Of a stretch of 64,000 bases of DNA, positions 1 to 8,225 are shown piece after piece (position 1 is the stretch's first letter; every line of letters starts with the position of its first letter). The translations under genes were made by a program, and so were the position numbers. Location: NCBI GenBank assembly GCA_963747005.1, contig CAVVDT010000006.1, forward strand, positions 62,001-126,000, in the 5' to 3' direction. The stretch comes from CAVVDT01 sp963747005 (GTDB lineage Bacteria > Pseudomonadota > Alphaproteobacteria > Rhizobiales > Aestuariivirgaceae). The notes beneath the pieces were generated by a model. That model ran no database searches. It was not told where the DNA came from and worked only from the letters and a program-made list of their open reading frames with translations.

Positions 1-830
1 CGACCCGCCGCTCAGCGTGTCGGCGCCGTCTTCGCCGCTGAGGCTGTCGTTTCCGCTGCCACCAAGCAGGGAATCGTTGCCGATGCCGCCGAGTACCGTA
101 TCACTGCCGGTGCCGCCATCCACGGTGTCGTTGCCGCCGCCGCCGACGATGCTGTCGTTTCCTATGCCGCCAAGCAGGGAATCGTTGCCGCCACCGCCCA
201 GCACCGTGTCATTGCCGCTGCCGCCGTCCGCGGTGTCGGCACCGCCACCGCCGCCGAGCTTGTCGAAACCGCCACCGCCGAGCAGCGAGTCGTTGCCGGC
301 GCCGCCCAGCACCGTATCGGCAGCGCCGCCGCCGCTGACGGTATCGTTGCCGTCATTGCCGTTGAGGTAGTCGTTGCCGGCTGCTCCAATAAGCAAATCA
401 TCGCCGATGCCGCCCAGCAGCGTGTCATTGCCGTCCTGGCCCAACATGGTGTCGTTGCCGCTCATGCCGGAAAGGCTGTCGTTGCCGGTTCCGCCAAGCA
501 GCGAATCGTCACCACCGGCGCCCAGCACCGTGTCGTTGCCGATGCCACCGTCCACGGTGTCGGCGGCACCGCCGCCGTTGAGGCGATCGTTACCGATGCC
601 GCCCAGCAGGGAATCGGTGCCGGCGCCGCCGAGCAGCGTATCGGCACCGCCGCCGCCGTCCAGGGTGTCGGAACCATCGCCGCCGTTGAGGCTGTCGTTT
701 CCTGTTCCCCCAATCAGGGAATCGTTGCCGAGATTGCCGAACAACGTGTCGGCACCGTCGCCGCCGTAGATCTGGTCGTTGCCTTCGCCGCCGGAGAGCG
801 TATCGGCTCCCGCGAGGCCGTTGAGCGTAT
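1..830 (-). repeat. 27-bp periodic tandem repeat encoding RTX nonapeptides
   Basis: About thirty 27-bp units, each coding one GGxGxDxLx nonapeptide of the RTX protein. The units are similar but not identical and have no spacer structure, so this is a coding repeat rather than CRISPR. The repetition also creates long open frames on the other strand with a Ser-Leu-Pro-Pro-Pro pattern that should not be annotated. Confidence 0.85.
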
Positions 831-1302
831 CGTCAAGGGCGAAGCCTTTGAAGATATCGCCGTTGGCAGCACCGGTAAAATCGTAGTTGTAGCCGTTGAG
901 AATGGCGTCAATCTGGGTGCTGTCGCCGAGAAAATCGCTGATTATGGCCGCTTGCAGATCGGTGGCCAGCACAGACAATCCGGTGATGGAGCCTATGGTG
1001 CTTCCCTTCCACAGCACGGCAAGACCGGTGATGGTGCCGCCGGTGAAGCCGCTGGTATCGGAATACGTCAAACCGCTGCCGTCTATTATGAGTTCCGGAA
1101 GTCCATTCGCTGGCGCCAATGCCGTACTCGCGCCGCTGGCGCTGTTATTGCCGAATGAAAGTCTGGCCTGTATCGTAAATTCCGTGTCCGTACCACTGAC
1201 GCTGTCATTGCTGAGGAAAGAGTCGAGATAACTGACTGGGTCTTGACCCGAGAACAAGGACAAGAACGCGGACGTGTCGGCGACGACGGTGGCGACGGGC
1301 AT
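1..1302 (-). CDS. RTX (hemolysin-type calcium-binding repeat) protein, partial
   Basis: The minus-strand frame opens at an ATG at 1302 behind a GGAAGG ribosome site and stays open to the window edge, giving the first 434 residues; the C-terminus, where a type I secretion signal would lie, is outside. The first ~160 residues are a Ser/Thr/Gly-rich region with no domain I recognise. From about residue 160 the protein is an almost uninterrupted run of roughly 30 nonapeptides of the form GGxGxDxLx (for example GGEGNDQIY, GGDGADTLF, GGTGNDSLN). Such repeats bind calcium and fold as a parallel beta-roll in secreted adhesins, S-layer proteins and enzymes. No enzymatic domain is visible in the part seen, so the function is open. 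No secretion genes are adjacent. Confidence 0.9.
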   Translation of the reverse strand, partial: MPVATVVADTSAFLSLFSGQDPVSYLDSFLSNDSVSGTDTEFTIQARLSFGNNSASGASTALAPANGLPELIIDGSGLTYSDTSGFTGGTITGLAVLWKGSTIGSITGLSVLATDLQAAIISDFLGDSTQIDAILNGYNYDFTGAANGDIFKGFALDDTLNGLAGADTLSGGEGNDQIYGGDGADTLFGNLGNDSLIGGTGNDSLNGGDGSDTLDGGGGADTLLGGAGTDSLLGGIGNDRLNGGGAADTVDGGIGNDTVLGAGGDDSLLGGTGNDSLSGMSGNDTMLGQDGNDTLLGGIGDDLLIGAAGNDYLNGNDGNDTVSGGGAADTVLGGAGNDSLLGGGGFDKLGGGGGADTADGGSGNDTVLGGGGNDSLLGGIGNDSIVGGGGNDTVDGGTGSDTVLGGIGNDSLLGGSGNDSLSGEDGADTLSGGS

Positions 1303-1392
1303 CCGATGTGTCCTTCCAAGTGAACCGGCCAAGTAGCCGACGCTATCGAATGACGATGGGTGCCGCAAGGAGAATAGTTGCCGGAACGGAAA

Positions 1393-2178
1393 CTAGACGG
1401 CCGATCGCAAGCGATCTGGTCGTGCCAGTGCATAGGCACGAGCGGCGGCGGCGAAGGCTTCGAACAGCTTTACCGAATCGGGATTGGAGGCGGCCTTGTA
1501 TTCCGGGTGCCATTGGACGCCCAGCGCAAATCCCCTTGCGCCCTTGACCGAGACCGCCTCGACGATGCCGTCGGGCGCGCGGGCTTCGGCCTTCAGCCTG
1601 TCGGCAAGGCGGGCGATGGCCTGGCGGTGCAGCGAATTCACACGGGTCGAGGCCTTGCCGAGGATCGCCTCCAGCCTGCCGCCGGGGGTGATGGCGATGT
1701 CGTGGTTGGGCCCGTAGCGGATGTCGAGTTCGGCTACCTTGGGGGCGCGGTGGTCGCGCCGGCCCTCGCCGCGCTGCACCTCGGTCTCCAGCGTGCCGCC
1801 CAGTGCCACGTTGAGCTCCTGGTAGCCGCGACAAATGCAAAACAGCGGCATGCCGCGGGCGATGACGCTGGTGATCAGCGACAAGGTGGTGGCATCGCGG
1901 GAATGGTCGTAGGGTTCATGGTCGGCGCTGGGTTCGGCGCCGTAGTGGGGCGGGTGGACGTTGGAGGTCGCTCCCGTCATGACCACGCCGTCGAGATGAT
2001 CCAGCGTTGCCTCGATGAGCCCGGCATCGCCCAGCGACGGCAGCATGACCGGAGCGCAGCCCGCCACCTCGGCTACGGCGCGCAGATACTTGTCGCCAAT
2101 GGCGTGAAAGACGAGACCATCCTTGTCGCTGGTGTCGGAAGGCAGGCCCACCAGAGGGCGGAAACCGGATGCCGGCAT
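1393..2178 (-). CDS. Class-I glutamine amidotransferase / gamma-glutamyl-gamma-aminobutyrate hydrolase family (peptidase C26)
   Basis: A 261-residue protein starting MPASGFRPLVGLPSDTSD. It carries the class-I glutamine amidotransferase triad: the nucleophile elbow CRGYQELNVALGG (Cys) and a C-terminal WHPEY giving His and Glu. Length and the GLPSDTS opening fit the PuuD/peptidase C26 group, which hydrolyses gamma-glutamyl amides such as gamma-glutamyl-GABA in putrescine breakdown. The frame is open further upstream to 2577, but that extension runs into the divergent dctP gene and has no family similarity, so ATG 2178 is preferred. No other puu genes are nearby, so the substrate is unproven. 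It is divergent from the TRAP binding-protein gene. Confidence 0.88.
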   Translation of the reverse strand: MPASGFRPLVGLPSDTSDKDGLVFHAIGDKYLRAVAEVAGCAPVMLPSLGDAGLIEATLDHLDGVVMTGATSNVHPPHYGAEPSADHEPYDHSRDATTLSLITSVIARGMPLFCICRGYQELNVALGGTLETEVQRGEGRRDHRAPKVAELDIRYGPNHDIAITPGGRLEAILGKASTRVNSLHRQAIARLADRLKAEARAPDGIVEAVSVKGARGFALGVQWHPEYKAASNPDSVKLFEAFAAAARAYALARPDRLRSAV

Positions 2179-2443
2179 GATCGATTCCCAGATTGATATT
2201 TCGCTTGGTGGAGCAATAGCGCATGCGCTGCCCGAATTCCACCGGGGTCGCTGCTTTTGTCGTACTTGCGTTTGATTTTGGCTTGGGCTTAAGTAACTCA
2301 GCCTGATTGTCTTTCGGGCGCGAGAACCGAGGGGCAATGTCATCCGAGGACGGCGATGCCCGCCGTGTTCATCCAGGTCAAGAAAGCGGCACGGCGAGAC
2401 CTGATGCCTTCGCCATGCCCAATATTGTGAGGGAGACCACCAA

Positions 2444-3550
2444 ATGGATCGTCGTAAATTCATCAAGACTGCCGGCGTCGTTGCCGGAGGTGCGGCCGCC
2501 GCGACAACGCTCGCCGCGCCCGCCATCGCCCAGAGCATGCCGAAGCTCAAATGGCGCATCACTTCGAGCTTTCCCAAGAGCCTCGATACACTTTACGGCG
2601 GCACCGAAGTCTTCGCCAACTACGTGACCGAGGCCACCGACGGCAATTTCCAGATACAAGCCTTCCCGGCGGGCGAGATCGTCCCCGGCTTGCAGGTGGC
2701 CGACAAGGTGACCGACGGCACCGTCGAGATGGGCCAGACCGCCCTCTACTATTTCTGGGGCAAGGATCCGGCCTTTGCGCTGGCCACCGCCTTGCCCTTC
2801 GGCCTCAATGACCGCCAGATGAATTCGTGGTGGTACCATGGCGGCGCCAAGGAAAAGCTGAACAAGTTCTTCGAGAAATACAACTTTACGGCCTTTGCCG
2901 CCGGCAATACCGGCTGCCAGATGGGCGGCTGGTTCCGCAAGCCGATCAATTCGCTCGCCGATTTGAACGGCCTCAAATTCCGCATCGGCGGCATGGGTGG
3001 CAAGATCATCGCCAAGATCGGCGTGGTACCGACGCTCATCGCCGGCGGCGACATCTATCCATCGCTGGAAAAGGGCACCATCGACGCGGCCGAATGGGTG
3101 GGGCCGTATGACGACGAGAAGCTCGGCTTCTACAAGGTCGCGCCCTACTACTACTATCCCGGCTGGTGGGAAGCCGGGCCGATGCTGCATGTCATCGTCA
3201 ATAACGACAAGCTTGCAACGCTGCCGAAGAACTACCAGGCGATCATCGAGACGGCGGCTGCCTATGCCAATGTCGACATGATGGCCAAGTACGATGCCCT
3301 CAACCTGCCGGCGCTCAGGCGGCTGGTGGCGGGTGGCGCCAAGCTGGCCCCGTTCTCGCAGGACATCATGGATGCCTCCTTCAAGGCGTCGGTGGAGACC
3401 TACAAGGAGCTTTCGGCCCAGAGCCCGGCCTTCAAGGACATCTTCGCGTCGATGGCCGATTTCCGGCGCGATTCCTATCTTTGGGACCAGGTCGCCGAAG
3501 GGACATACAACAACTTCATGATGGCCGAACAGCGCGCCAACGCACTGTAG
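2444..3550 (+). CDS. dctP: TRAP transporter solute-binding protein (DctP family)
   Basis: A 368-residue periplasmic binding protein. The N-terminus MDRRKFIKTAGVVAGG followed by a hydrophobic stretch and APAIAQS is a twin-arginine-like signal (D-R-R-K-F), usual for this subgroup. The mature part (MPKLKWRITSSFPKSLDTLY, then a GGMGGKI segment and GTIDAAEWVGPYDD) matches the DctP-type binding proteins annotated for mannitol/chloroaromatic-type TRAP systems. It captures an organic acid and hands it to the DctQM permease; the ligand cannot be read from sequence. The permease genes lie just downstream on the opposite strand, an unusual convergent arrangement. A 48-bp palindromic element and a terminator follow the stop codon. 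Confidence 0.92.
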   Translation: MDRRKFIKTAGVVAGGAAAATTLAAPAIAQSMPKLKWRITSSFPKSLDTLYGGTEVFANYVTEATDGNFQIQAFPAGEIVPGLQVADKVTDGTVEMGQTALYYFWGKDPAFALATALPFGLNDRQMNSWWYHGGAKEKLNKFFEKYNFTAFAAGNTGCQMGGWFRKPINSLADLNGLKFRIGGMGGKIIAKIGVVPTLIAGGDIYPSLEKGTIDAAEWVGPYDDEKLGFYKVAPYYYYPGWWEAGPMLHVIVNNDKLATLPKNYQAIIETAAAYANVDMMAKYDALNLPALRRLVAGGAKLAPFSQDIMDASFKASVETYKELSAQSPAFKDIFASMADFRRDSYLWDQVAEGTYNNFMMAEQRANAL

Positions 3551-3564
3551 GCCGCCAAGAGATC

Positions 3565-3612
3565 GATCAGCATTTCTGCAATTGGATGGCCTAGCCCGAT
3601 TGCAGGCTGATC
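3565..3612. repeat. 48-bp palindromic intergenic element, copy 1
   Basis: Outer arms GATCAGC (3565-3571) and GCTGATC (3606-3612) enclose inner arms CTGCAATTGG (3576-3585) and CCGATTGCAG (3596-3605). A second, more perfect copy of exactly the same length and arm layout lies at 40824-40871. It sits 14 bp after the dctP stop codon. The layout is that of a REP-like dispersed element. Confidence 0.75.
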
Positions 3613-3644
3613 CGGCGGGCGACTGCGAACCCGCAGCAGAGACG

Positions 3645-3678
3645 AAACCCCGGGGCCTTTGAGGCTTCCGGGGTTTTT
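3645..3678 (+). terminator. Rho-independent terminator after dctP
   Basis: A nine-pair stem, AAACCCCGG (3645-3653) with CCGGGGTTT (3668-3676), with a 14-nt loop, ends in a run of five T (3674-3678). It lies about 95 bp after dctP and 40 bp before the end of convergent dctM; the A-run on the other side means it may also act on transcripts from the minus strand. Confidence 0.75.
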
Positions 3679-3718
3679 GTTCGCTCAAGGGCTGATCCGA
3701 CCACAGCCGCAGCCCCGG

Positions 3719-5416
3719 TCAATTGTTGATCTTGGGCGGCTGGCTGAAGTTGAGGGCCGGTGGCTGGTTGAAGTTGAGGGCGGGCGGCTTGCCGAAGTTG
3801 AGGGCCGGCGGCGTGCCGGTGCCCTGATTGTCGTCCATCGGCACGATGAGCTTGAACGACGGATTGACGACATCGGCATCCTTGTAGTGGGTGACGATCC
3901 TCGGGAAGGCGATGGTTATGCCGACCATGATCACCTGGATCAGCACGAATGGAATGGCGCCCATGTAGATCTGGGCGGTGGTGATCGGCTCCGTCAGCTT
4001 GCCGGTCACCTTGTCGATATAGGGCTCCCTGGCCGCCACCGAGCGCAGATAGAACAGGGCAAAGCCGAAGGGCGGGTGCATGAACGAGGTCTGCATGTTG
4101 ATGCTCAGCAGCACCCCGAACCAGATGAGATCGATGCCCAGCGTCGCTGCAGCCGGCGCCAGCAGCGGTATGATGATGAAGGCGAGCTCGAAGAAGTCGA
4201 GAAAGAACGCCAGGAAGAAGACAAGCAAATTAACGACAATCAGAAAGCCGATTTGTCCGCCCGGCAGGCTGGTCAGCAGATGCTCCACCCAGACATGGCC
4301 GTCGACGCCATAGAAGGTGAGCGAGAAGGTGCGCGCACCGATCAGGATGAACAGCACGAAGGACGACAGCTTGGCGGTCGAATCGAGCGCCTGCCGGATG
4401 AGGGTGAGGTCCAGCCGACGCTTGGCGAAGGCCATCAGGAGTGCACCGCTGGCGCCCATGGCACCACCCTCGGTGGGGGTGGCGACACCCACGAAGATAG
4501 TGCCGAGCACCAGGAAGATGAGGGCGAGCGGAGGGATCAGCACGATGATCACCTGCTCGGCCAGCCGCGACAGCAGATTGAGCTTCAGGCGGCGGTTCAG
4601 GGACGCCATCAGATAGGCGAAGGCAACGCCGCCGAAGAACGCCGCCACCGGGCGCCACTGCTCATTGCCAATGTAGAAATGTTCGATCAACGCGCCAACG
4701 CCAACAGCCAGGATGAGCGCCACCAACAGCGACATCACGCCTGAACCGAGCGTGCGCGCTTCAATGGGGAGAGCCGGCAGCTTGCCGGGCGAGATGATGC
4801 AACGGAGCAGGACATAGCCGGCATAGAGGCCGGAGAGGATCAGGCCCGGATAGATCGCGCCCTGATACATGTCGCCTACCGAGCGGCCGAGCTGGTCGGC
4901 CATGACGATCAAAACCAGGCTGGGCGGAATGATCTGGGCGAGGGTGCCTGAGGCGGCGATGACGCCGGTGGCAAGGCTGCGGTCATAGCCGTAGCGCAGC
5001 ATGATGGGCAGCGAGATCAGTCCCATGGCAATGACCGAGGCGGCGAGCACACCGGTGGTGGCGGCCAGAAGCGCGCCGACGAACACCACCGCGAAGGCAA
5101 GGCCGCCGCGCACCGGGCCGAAGAGCTGCCCGATGGAGTCGAGCAGGTCCTCGGCCATGCCCGATCGTTCGAGTATGAGCCCCATGAAGGTGAAGAAGGG
5201 AATGGCGAGCAATGTCTCGTTGCCCATCACCCCCCATACCCTGTCCGGCAGCGCTTGCAGGAAGAGGGGGTTGAACATGCCCAGGGAGATACCGATGACG
5301 CCAAAGCCGAGCCCCACGAAGGCGAGCGCAAAGGCCACCGGATAGCCAAGCAGCAGGAATACCACCAACGAGGCGAACATGATCGGCGCCATGTTGTCCA
5401 TGAGAAACGCGGTCAT
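3719..5416 (-). CDS. dctM: TRAP transporter large permease (DctM family)
   Basis: A 565-residue polytopic membrane protein. Conserved DctM features are visible: the N-terminal ALAFVGLGFGVIG region, ATTGVLAASVIAMG, ASGTLAQIIPPSLVLIVMAD, and near the C-terminus TFYGVDGH and LAFFLDFFELAFI. It is the sodium-coupled transport channel of the TRAP system. It is longer than the common ~430 residues because of an extra cytoplasmic/membrane insert (around residues 210-270) and a hydrophilic C-terminal tail. The tail ends in three exact-frame copies of the octapeptide PPALNFxx, then PPKINN. Start ATG 5416 lies 29 bp after dctQ, so the two are an operon. Confidence 0.93.
   Translation of the reverse strand: MTAFLMDNMAPIMFASLVVFLLLGYPVAFALAFVGLGFGVIGISLGMFNPLFLQALPDRVWGVMGNETLLAIPFFTFMGLILERSGMAEDLLDSIGQLFGPVRGGLAFAVVFVGALLAATTGVLAASVIAMGLISLPIMLRYGYDRSLATGVIAASGTLAQIIPPSLVLIVMADQLGRSVGDMYQGAIYPGLILSGLYAGYVLLRCIISPGKLPALPIEARTLGSGVMSLLVALILAVGVGALIEHFYIGNEQWRPVAAFFGGVAFAYLMASLNRRLKLNLLSRLAEQVIIVLIPPLALIFLVLGTIFVGVATPTEGGAMGASGALLMAFAKRRLDLTLIRQALDSTAKLSSFVLFILIGARTFSLTFYGVDGHVWVEHLLTSLPGGQIGFLIVVNLLVFFLAFFLDFFELAFIIIPLLAPAAATLGIDLIWFGVLLSINMQTSFMHPPFGFALFYLRSVAAREPYIDKVTGKLTEPITTAQIYMGAIPFVLIQVIMVGITIAFPRIVTHYKDADVVNPSFKLIVPMDDNQGTGTPPALNFGKPPALNFNQPPALNFSQPPKINN
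3738..3809 (-). repeat. Three tandem 24-bp units in the 3' end of dctM
   Basis: Three adjacent 24-bp units (3738-3761, 3762-3785, 3786-3809) differ at a few positions and encode PPALNF plus two variable residues (GK, NQ, SQ). Several changes between units are confined to the variable pair, which suggests duplication followed by drift or selection on the hexapeptide. Confidence 0.85.
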
Positions 5417-5445
5417 GTGTCAGCCCACCCGTCCCTGAAGTTGTG

Positions 5446-5997
5446 TCATTCGATTGGCACGTGATGGGCCGGTTGCGACGCGTGTGGGTCCTCGATAGTG
5501 CCCTTGATGATCGCAATGCGCTTGATGAGTTCGGAAATGCCCTGCAGCATGAGTAATAGGAATCCGAGGAACATCATCAGGCGCGGCGGCCACAGGATGA
5601 GACCACCGGCGCTGCCCGACATCTCACCTGACAGCAGCGAGTTGTAAAAGAATGGCCAGCACTCGTAGACCATCAGCCCGGCGAAGGGCAGCAGCATGAA
5701 GATGTGGCCGGCGACGTCAATCCAGTCACGGGCGCGTTTCGACAGCATGCCGGAGACGATGTCGATGCGGATGTGCTCGTTGCGCTGAAGGGTGTAGGCG
5801 GAGGCGAGCATGTAGACGGCGCCGAACAGATACCATTGCAGCTCCAGCCAGGCGTTGGAGCTCATGTCGAAGACCTTGCGGATAATGGCATTGCCGGCGC
5901 TCACCAGCACGGCGGCTAGGATGAGCCAGTAGACCCAGCGCCCGACGAAACCGGTCAGCGCATCGATCGCGCGGCTGATGGCCAGCAGCCCCCGCAT
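5446..5997 (-). CDS. dctQ: TRAP transporter small permease (DctQ family)
   Basis: A 183-residue protein with four predicted membrane segments (for example WVYWLILAAVLVSAGNAIIR, and the C-terminal LMMFLGFLLLMLQGISELIK). The AWLELQWYLFGAVYMLASAYTL region with NEHIRIDI is the signature of DctQ subunits. It assembles with DctM in the inner membrane. The frame is open back to 6111, but ATG 5997 has a strong GGGGAGAGG site immediately upstream and gives a normal DctQ N-terminus (MRGLLAISRAIDALTGFVG), so it is chosen. First gene of the dctQM operon. Confidence 0.9.
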   Translation of the reverse strand: MRGLLAISRAIDALTGFVGRWVYWLILAAVLVSAGNAIIRKVFDMSSNAWLELQWYLFGAVYMLASAYTLQRNEHIRIDIVSGMLSKRARDWIDVAGHIFMLLPFAGLMVYECWPFFYNSLLSGEMSGSAGGLILWPPRLMMFLGFLLLMLQGISELIKRIAIIKGTIEDPHASQPAHHVPIE

Positions 5998-6156
5998 CAC
6001 CTCTCCCCTCGTCCTGCCCGTCTTGTGGGGCACAGTCGTTGGCGCGACTATGGGGCAAGCGCAAGGTGTCTGCAAGTCCGTCAAAGGTGGAAGCCGGCAG
6101 GTGACATCCACCCATCGCCCGACTAAGGTCGCGGCCGGGCGGACGGAGGCGATGAA

Positions 6157-6945
6157 ATGGCCGAAGACAAGGGTGGAGGCGGGCTTTTCGATCTTACAGG
6201 CGAGGTGGCGCTGGTCACCGGCGCCTCATCGGGGCTGGGCGAACGGTTTGCCGAAACGCTTGCTGCCGCGGGCGCCCGGGTAGTGGCGGTGGCACGGCGC
6301 AGGGAGCGGCTGGACAAGCTGGTCGGGCAGATCGCGGCCGCCGGGGGCGAGGCGCTGGCAGCGGTGGCCGACGTCACCGGCCGGGCCGCGGTGGCCGCCG
6401 CTTTCGATGAGGCGGAGGCGAAGTGGGGACCTGTTACCATCCTCGTCAACAATGCCGGCATCTCGGGGCAGAAGCGGGCGCTGGACATGGAAGAGGCTGA
6501 CTGGCGGCGTGTGCTCGACACCAATCTCGATGCCGTGTGGTTCACTTCCCAGGAAGCGGCAAGACGCATGGTCAAGGCGGAAAAGGCCGGCACCATCATC
6601 AACATCGCTTCGGTGCTGGGCTTTCGGGTCGCCACCACGCTATCTGCCTATGCGGTGGCCAAGGCGGGCGTGGTGCAGATGACCTCGGCGCTCGCACTGG
6701 AGCTGGCGCGCTACCGGATCCGGGTGAACGGCATCGCGCCGGGCTACATCCTCACGGAGATCAACCAGGCGTTCTTTTCCTCGCCGGCCGGCGAGGAGAT
6801 GATCAAGTCGATTCCACAGCGACGCATCGGCACCCCTGCCGATCTCGACGGTACACTGTTGCTGCTGGCCTCGACGCGCGCTTCCGGCTTCATGACCGGC
6901 ACGACGGTGGTGGTCGATGGCGGCCACATGCTGATCTCGAAGTAA
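6157..6945 (+). CDS. SDR-family NAD(P)-dependent oxidoreductase
   Basis: A 262-residue classical short-chain dehydrogenase. The cofactor motif TGASSGLG, the NNAG motif, the catalytic Ser in INIASVLG and the YAVAK (Tyr-x-x-x-Lys) pair are all intact, followed by the PGYILTEIN region and a C-terminal VVDGGHMLISK. A GGAGG site lies seven bases before the ATG. The protein carries a short Gly-rich extension before the Rossmann fold (GGGGLFDLTGEVALVTG). The substrate is not evident. It lies between the dctQ promoter region and an antiparallel M24 peptidase; the acyl-CoA dehydrogenase on the same strand further on hints at fatty or aromatic acid metabolism only loosely. Confidence 0.92.
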   Translation: MAEDKGGGGLFDLTGEVALVTGASSGLGERFAETLAAAGARVVAVARRRERLDKLVGQIAAAGGEALAAVADVTGRAAVAAAFDEAEAKWGPVTILVNNAGISGQKRALDMEEADWRRVLDTNLDAVWFTSQEAARRMVKAEKAGTIINIASVLGFRVATTLSAYAVAKAGVVQMTSALALELARYRIRVNGIAPGYILTEINQAFFSSPAGEEMIKSIPQRRIGTPADLDGTLLLLASTRASGFMTGTTVVVDGGHMLISK

Positions 6946-6950
6946 CCGGC

Positions 6951-8156
6951 TCAGATCACCACGATCTCGCCCGGTGCGCGGCGGGTGATCAGGCGGTTGC
7001 CGCCTTCTTTCAGCACGATGTTTTCCTCGTGCACCATCAGCCGGTCGCGGCCGTCGCCGGCTGCATAGAACAGCCCCGGCTCGATGGCCAGCGCCATGCC
7101 CTCTTTCAGGACCGTCTCGTCGGCGGGATGGATGGAGGGCGGTTCGGTGAGGGCCATGCCGAGGCCGTGGCCCATGCGCCCGATGGAGCCCGGCTCGACG
7201 CCGGCTTCGGCCAGTACATCCGCCATGGCGCGCCACACCGATGCCGCGGTGACGCCCGGCCGGGCGGCGACGATACCGGCGTCCACCGTGTGGTGCAAGG
7301 TGGCATAGGCGCGCACCACCTGCGGCGCCGGGGTGCCAATGGAAAAATTGCGGTCGTAGTCGCAAAAATAGCCATCGATGACCGAGCCGGTATCGAGTGC
7401 CAGGACGTCACCGGCCTGGATGCTGCGGGGAACGGGGCCGCGGCAGATGGAATCATAGCCCGATGGGCCTGAGCCGATGGCCAGATAGCGCACATAATCG
7501 GCGCCGCGCCCCAGCACCTCGGCCTGGAAGGTGCGATGCATGCGGGCCTCGCTCATGCCTTCGACATAGAGTGAGGGAAGCGCCCCGTAGGCTTCCCCCA
7601 CGATGTCGGCGGCCATCTGCATGCGCGCCAGTTCGGCCGGCGACAGGATGGCCTTGAGGCCCTGCACCAGCCGTGCGGCATCGACGATGGCGCGAGGGCC
7701 GAGCGCGACCTTCAAGGCGGCAAAGTCGGCTGCCGTCATGCCGAGGCGGGTTTCAGGGCCCAGTTCCATGCCGATGGTGCCGAATCGGATGGTGAGGGCA
7801 TCGATGTGGCGGGCAAGGAGAGAGACGCCTTCATCGGCCGGGTTGGGGGAGGGCCAGGCATCGATCGCGTCAAGCCAGCTCACAGCCCCCATATCCTTGG
7901 CGCCCATGGCCGGGATGATGGCCTGCGGTTCTCCCTGCAGCGGCAACAGGAAAAACCATGGCCTGGCCGGGCTTTCGGCGATGATGGGATAATAGCCGGT
8001 AAAATAGCGAAAGGCCGGGATCGTGGTGATGAGGAGGGCATCGAGGCGGGCGGCGCGCATCGCCGCACGGGCGCGCTCGATGCGGGCTTCGAATTCATCG
8101 CGGGTGAAAGGGGCGATCGGCGCACGTTCGCCGGCGGTTACATTTACAGTTTGCAT
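6951..8156 (-). CDS. M24-family metallopeptidase (Xaa-Pro aminopeptidase-like)
   Basis: A 401-residue protein with the two-part architecture of the prolidase/creatinase-like branch: an N-terminal domain (residues ~15-150, including ALLITTIPAFRYFTGYYP) and a C-terminal pita-bread domain. Metal ligands are recognisable: Asp in LALDTGSVIDGYFCDYDRNF (two Asp), His in GRMGHGLGMALTEPP, Glu in LAIEPGLFY and Glu in VHEENIVL. Members cleave Xaa-Pro peptides or hydrolyse small amides such as ectoine derivatives; no ectoine genes are nearby, so only the peptidase family is claimed. The stop codon lies five bases from the end of the convergent SDR gene. Confidence 0.9.
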   Translation of the reverse strand: MQTVNVTAGERAPIAPFTRDEFEARIERARAAMRAARLDALLITTIPAFRYFTGYYPIIAESPARPWFFLLPLQGEPQAIIPAMGAKDMGAVSWLDAIDAWPSPNPADEGVSLLARHIDALTIRFGTIGMELGPETRLGMTAADFAALKVALGPRAIVDAARLVQGLKAILSPAELARMQMAADIVGEAYGALPSLYVEGMSEARMHRTFQAEVLGRGADYVRYLAIGSGPSGYDSICRGPVPRSIQAGDVLALDTGSVIDGYFCDYDRNFSIGTPAPQVVRAYATLHHTVDAGIVAARPGVTAASVWRAMADVLAEAGVEPGSIGRMGHGLGMALTEPPSIHPADETVLKEGMALAIEPGLFYAAGDGRDRLMVHEENIVLKEGGNRLITRRAPGEIVVI

Positions 8157-8225
8157 GGGGCCTCAAGCTGGTGGAAATTGGCGGGGCTTTTTGAGGGATT
8201 TTAGAGGAAGGGGCGGCGGATACCC

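Noticed and set aside
17..769. Long plus-strand open frames with repeated Ser-Leu-Pro-x-Pro-Pro-Ser, looking like a proline-rich repeat protein
   Set aside because: They are the complement of the RTX repeats, which give a well-known nonapeptide on the minus strand with a proper start and ribosome site.
1..830. Regular 27-bp repetition as a possible CRISPR array
   Set aside because: No constant repeat with unique spacers; the period is one coding nonapeptide and the units vary throughout.
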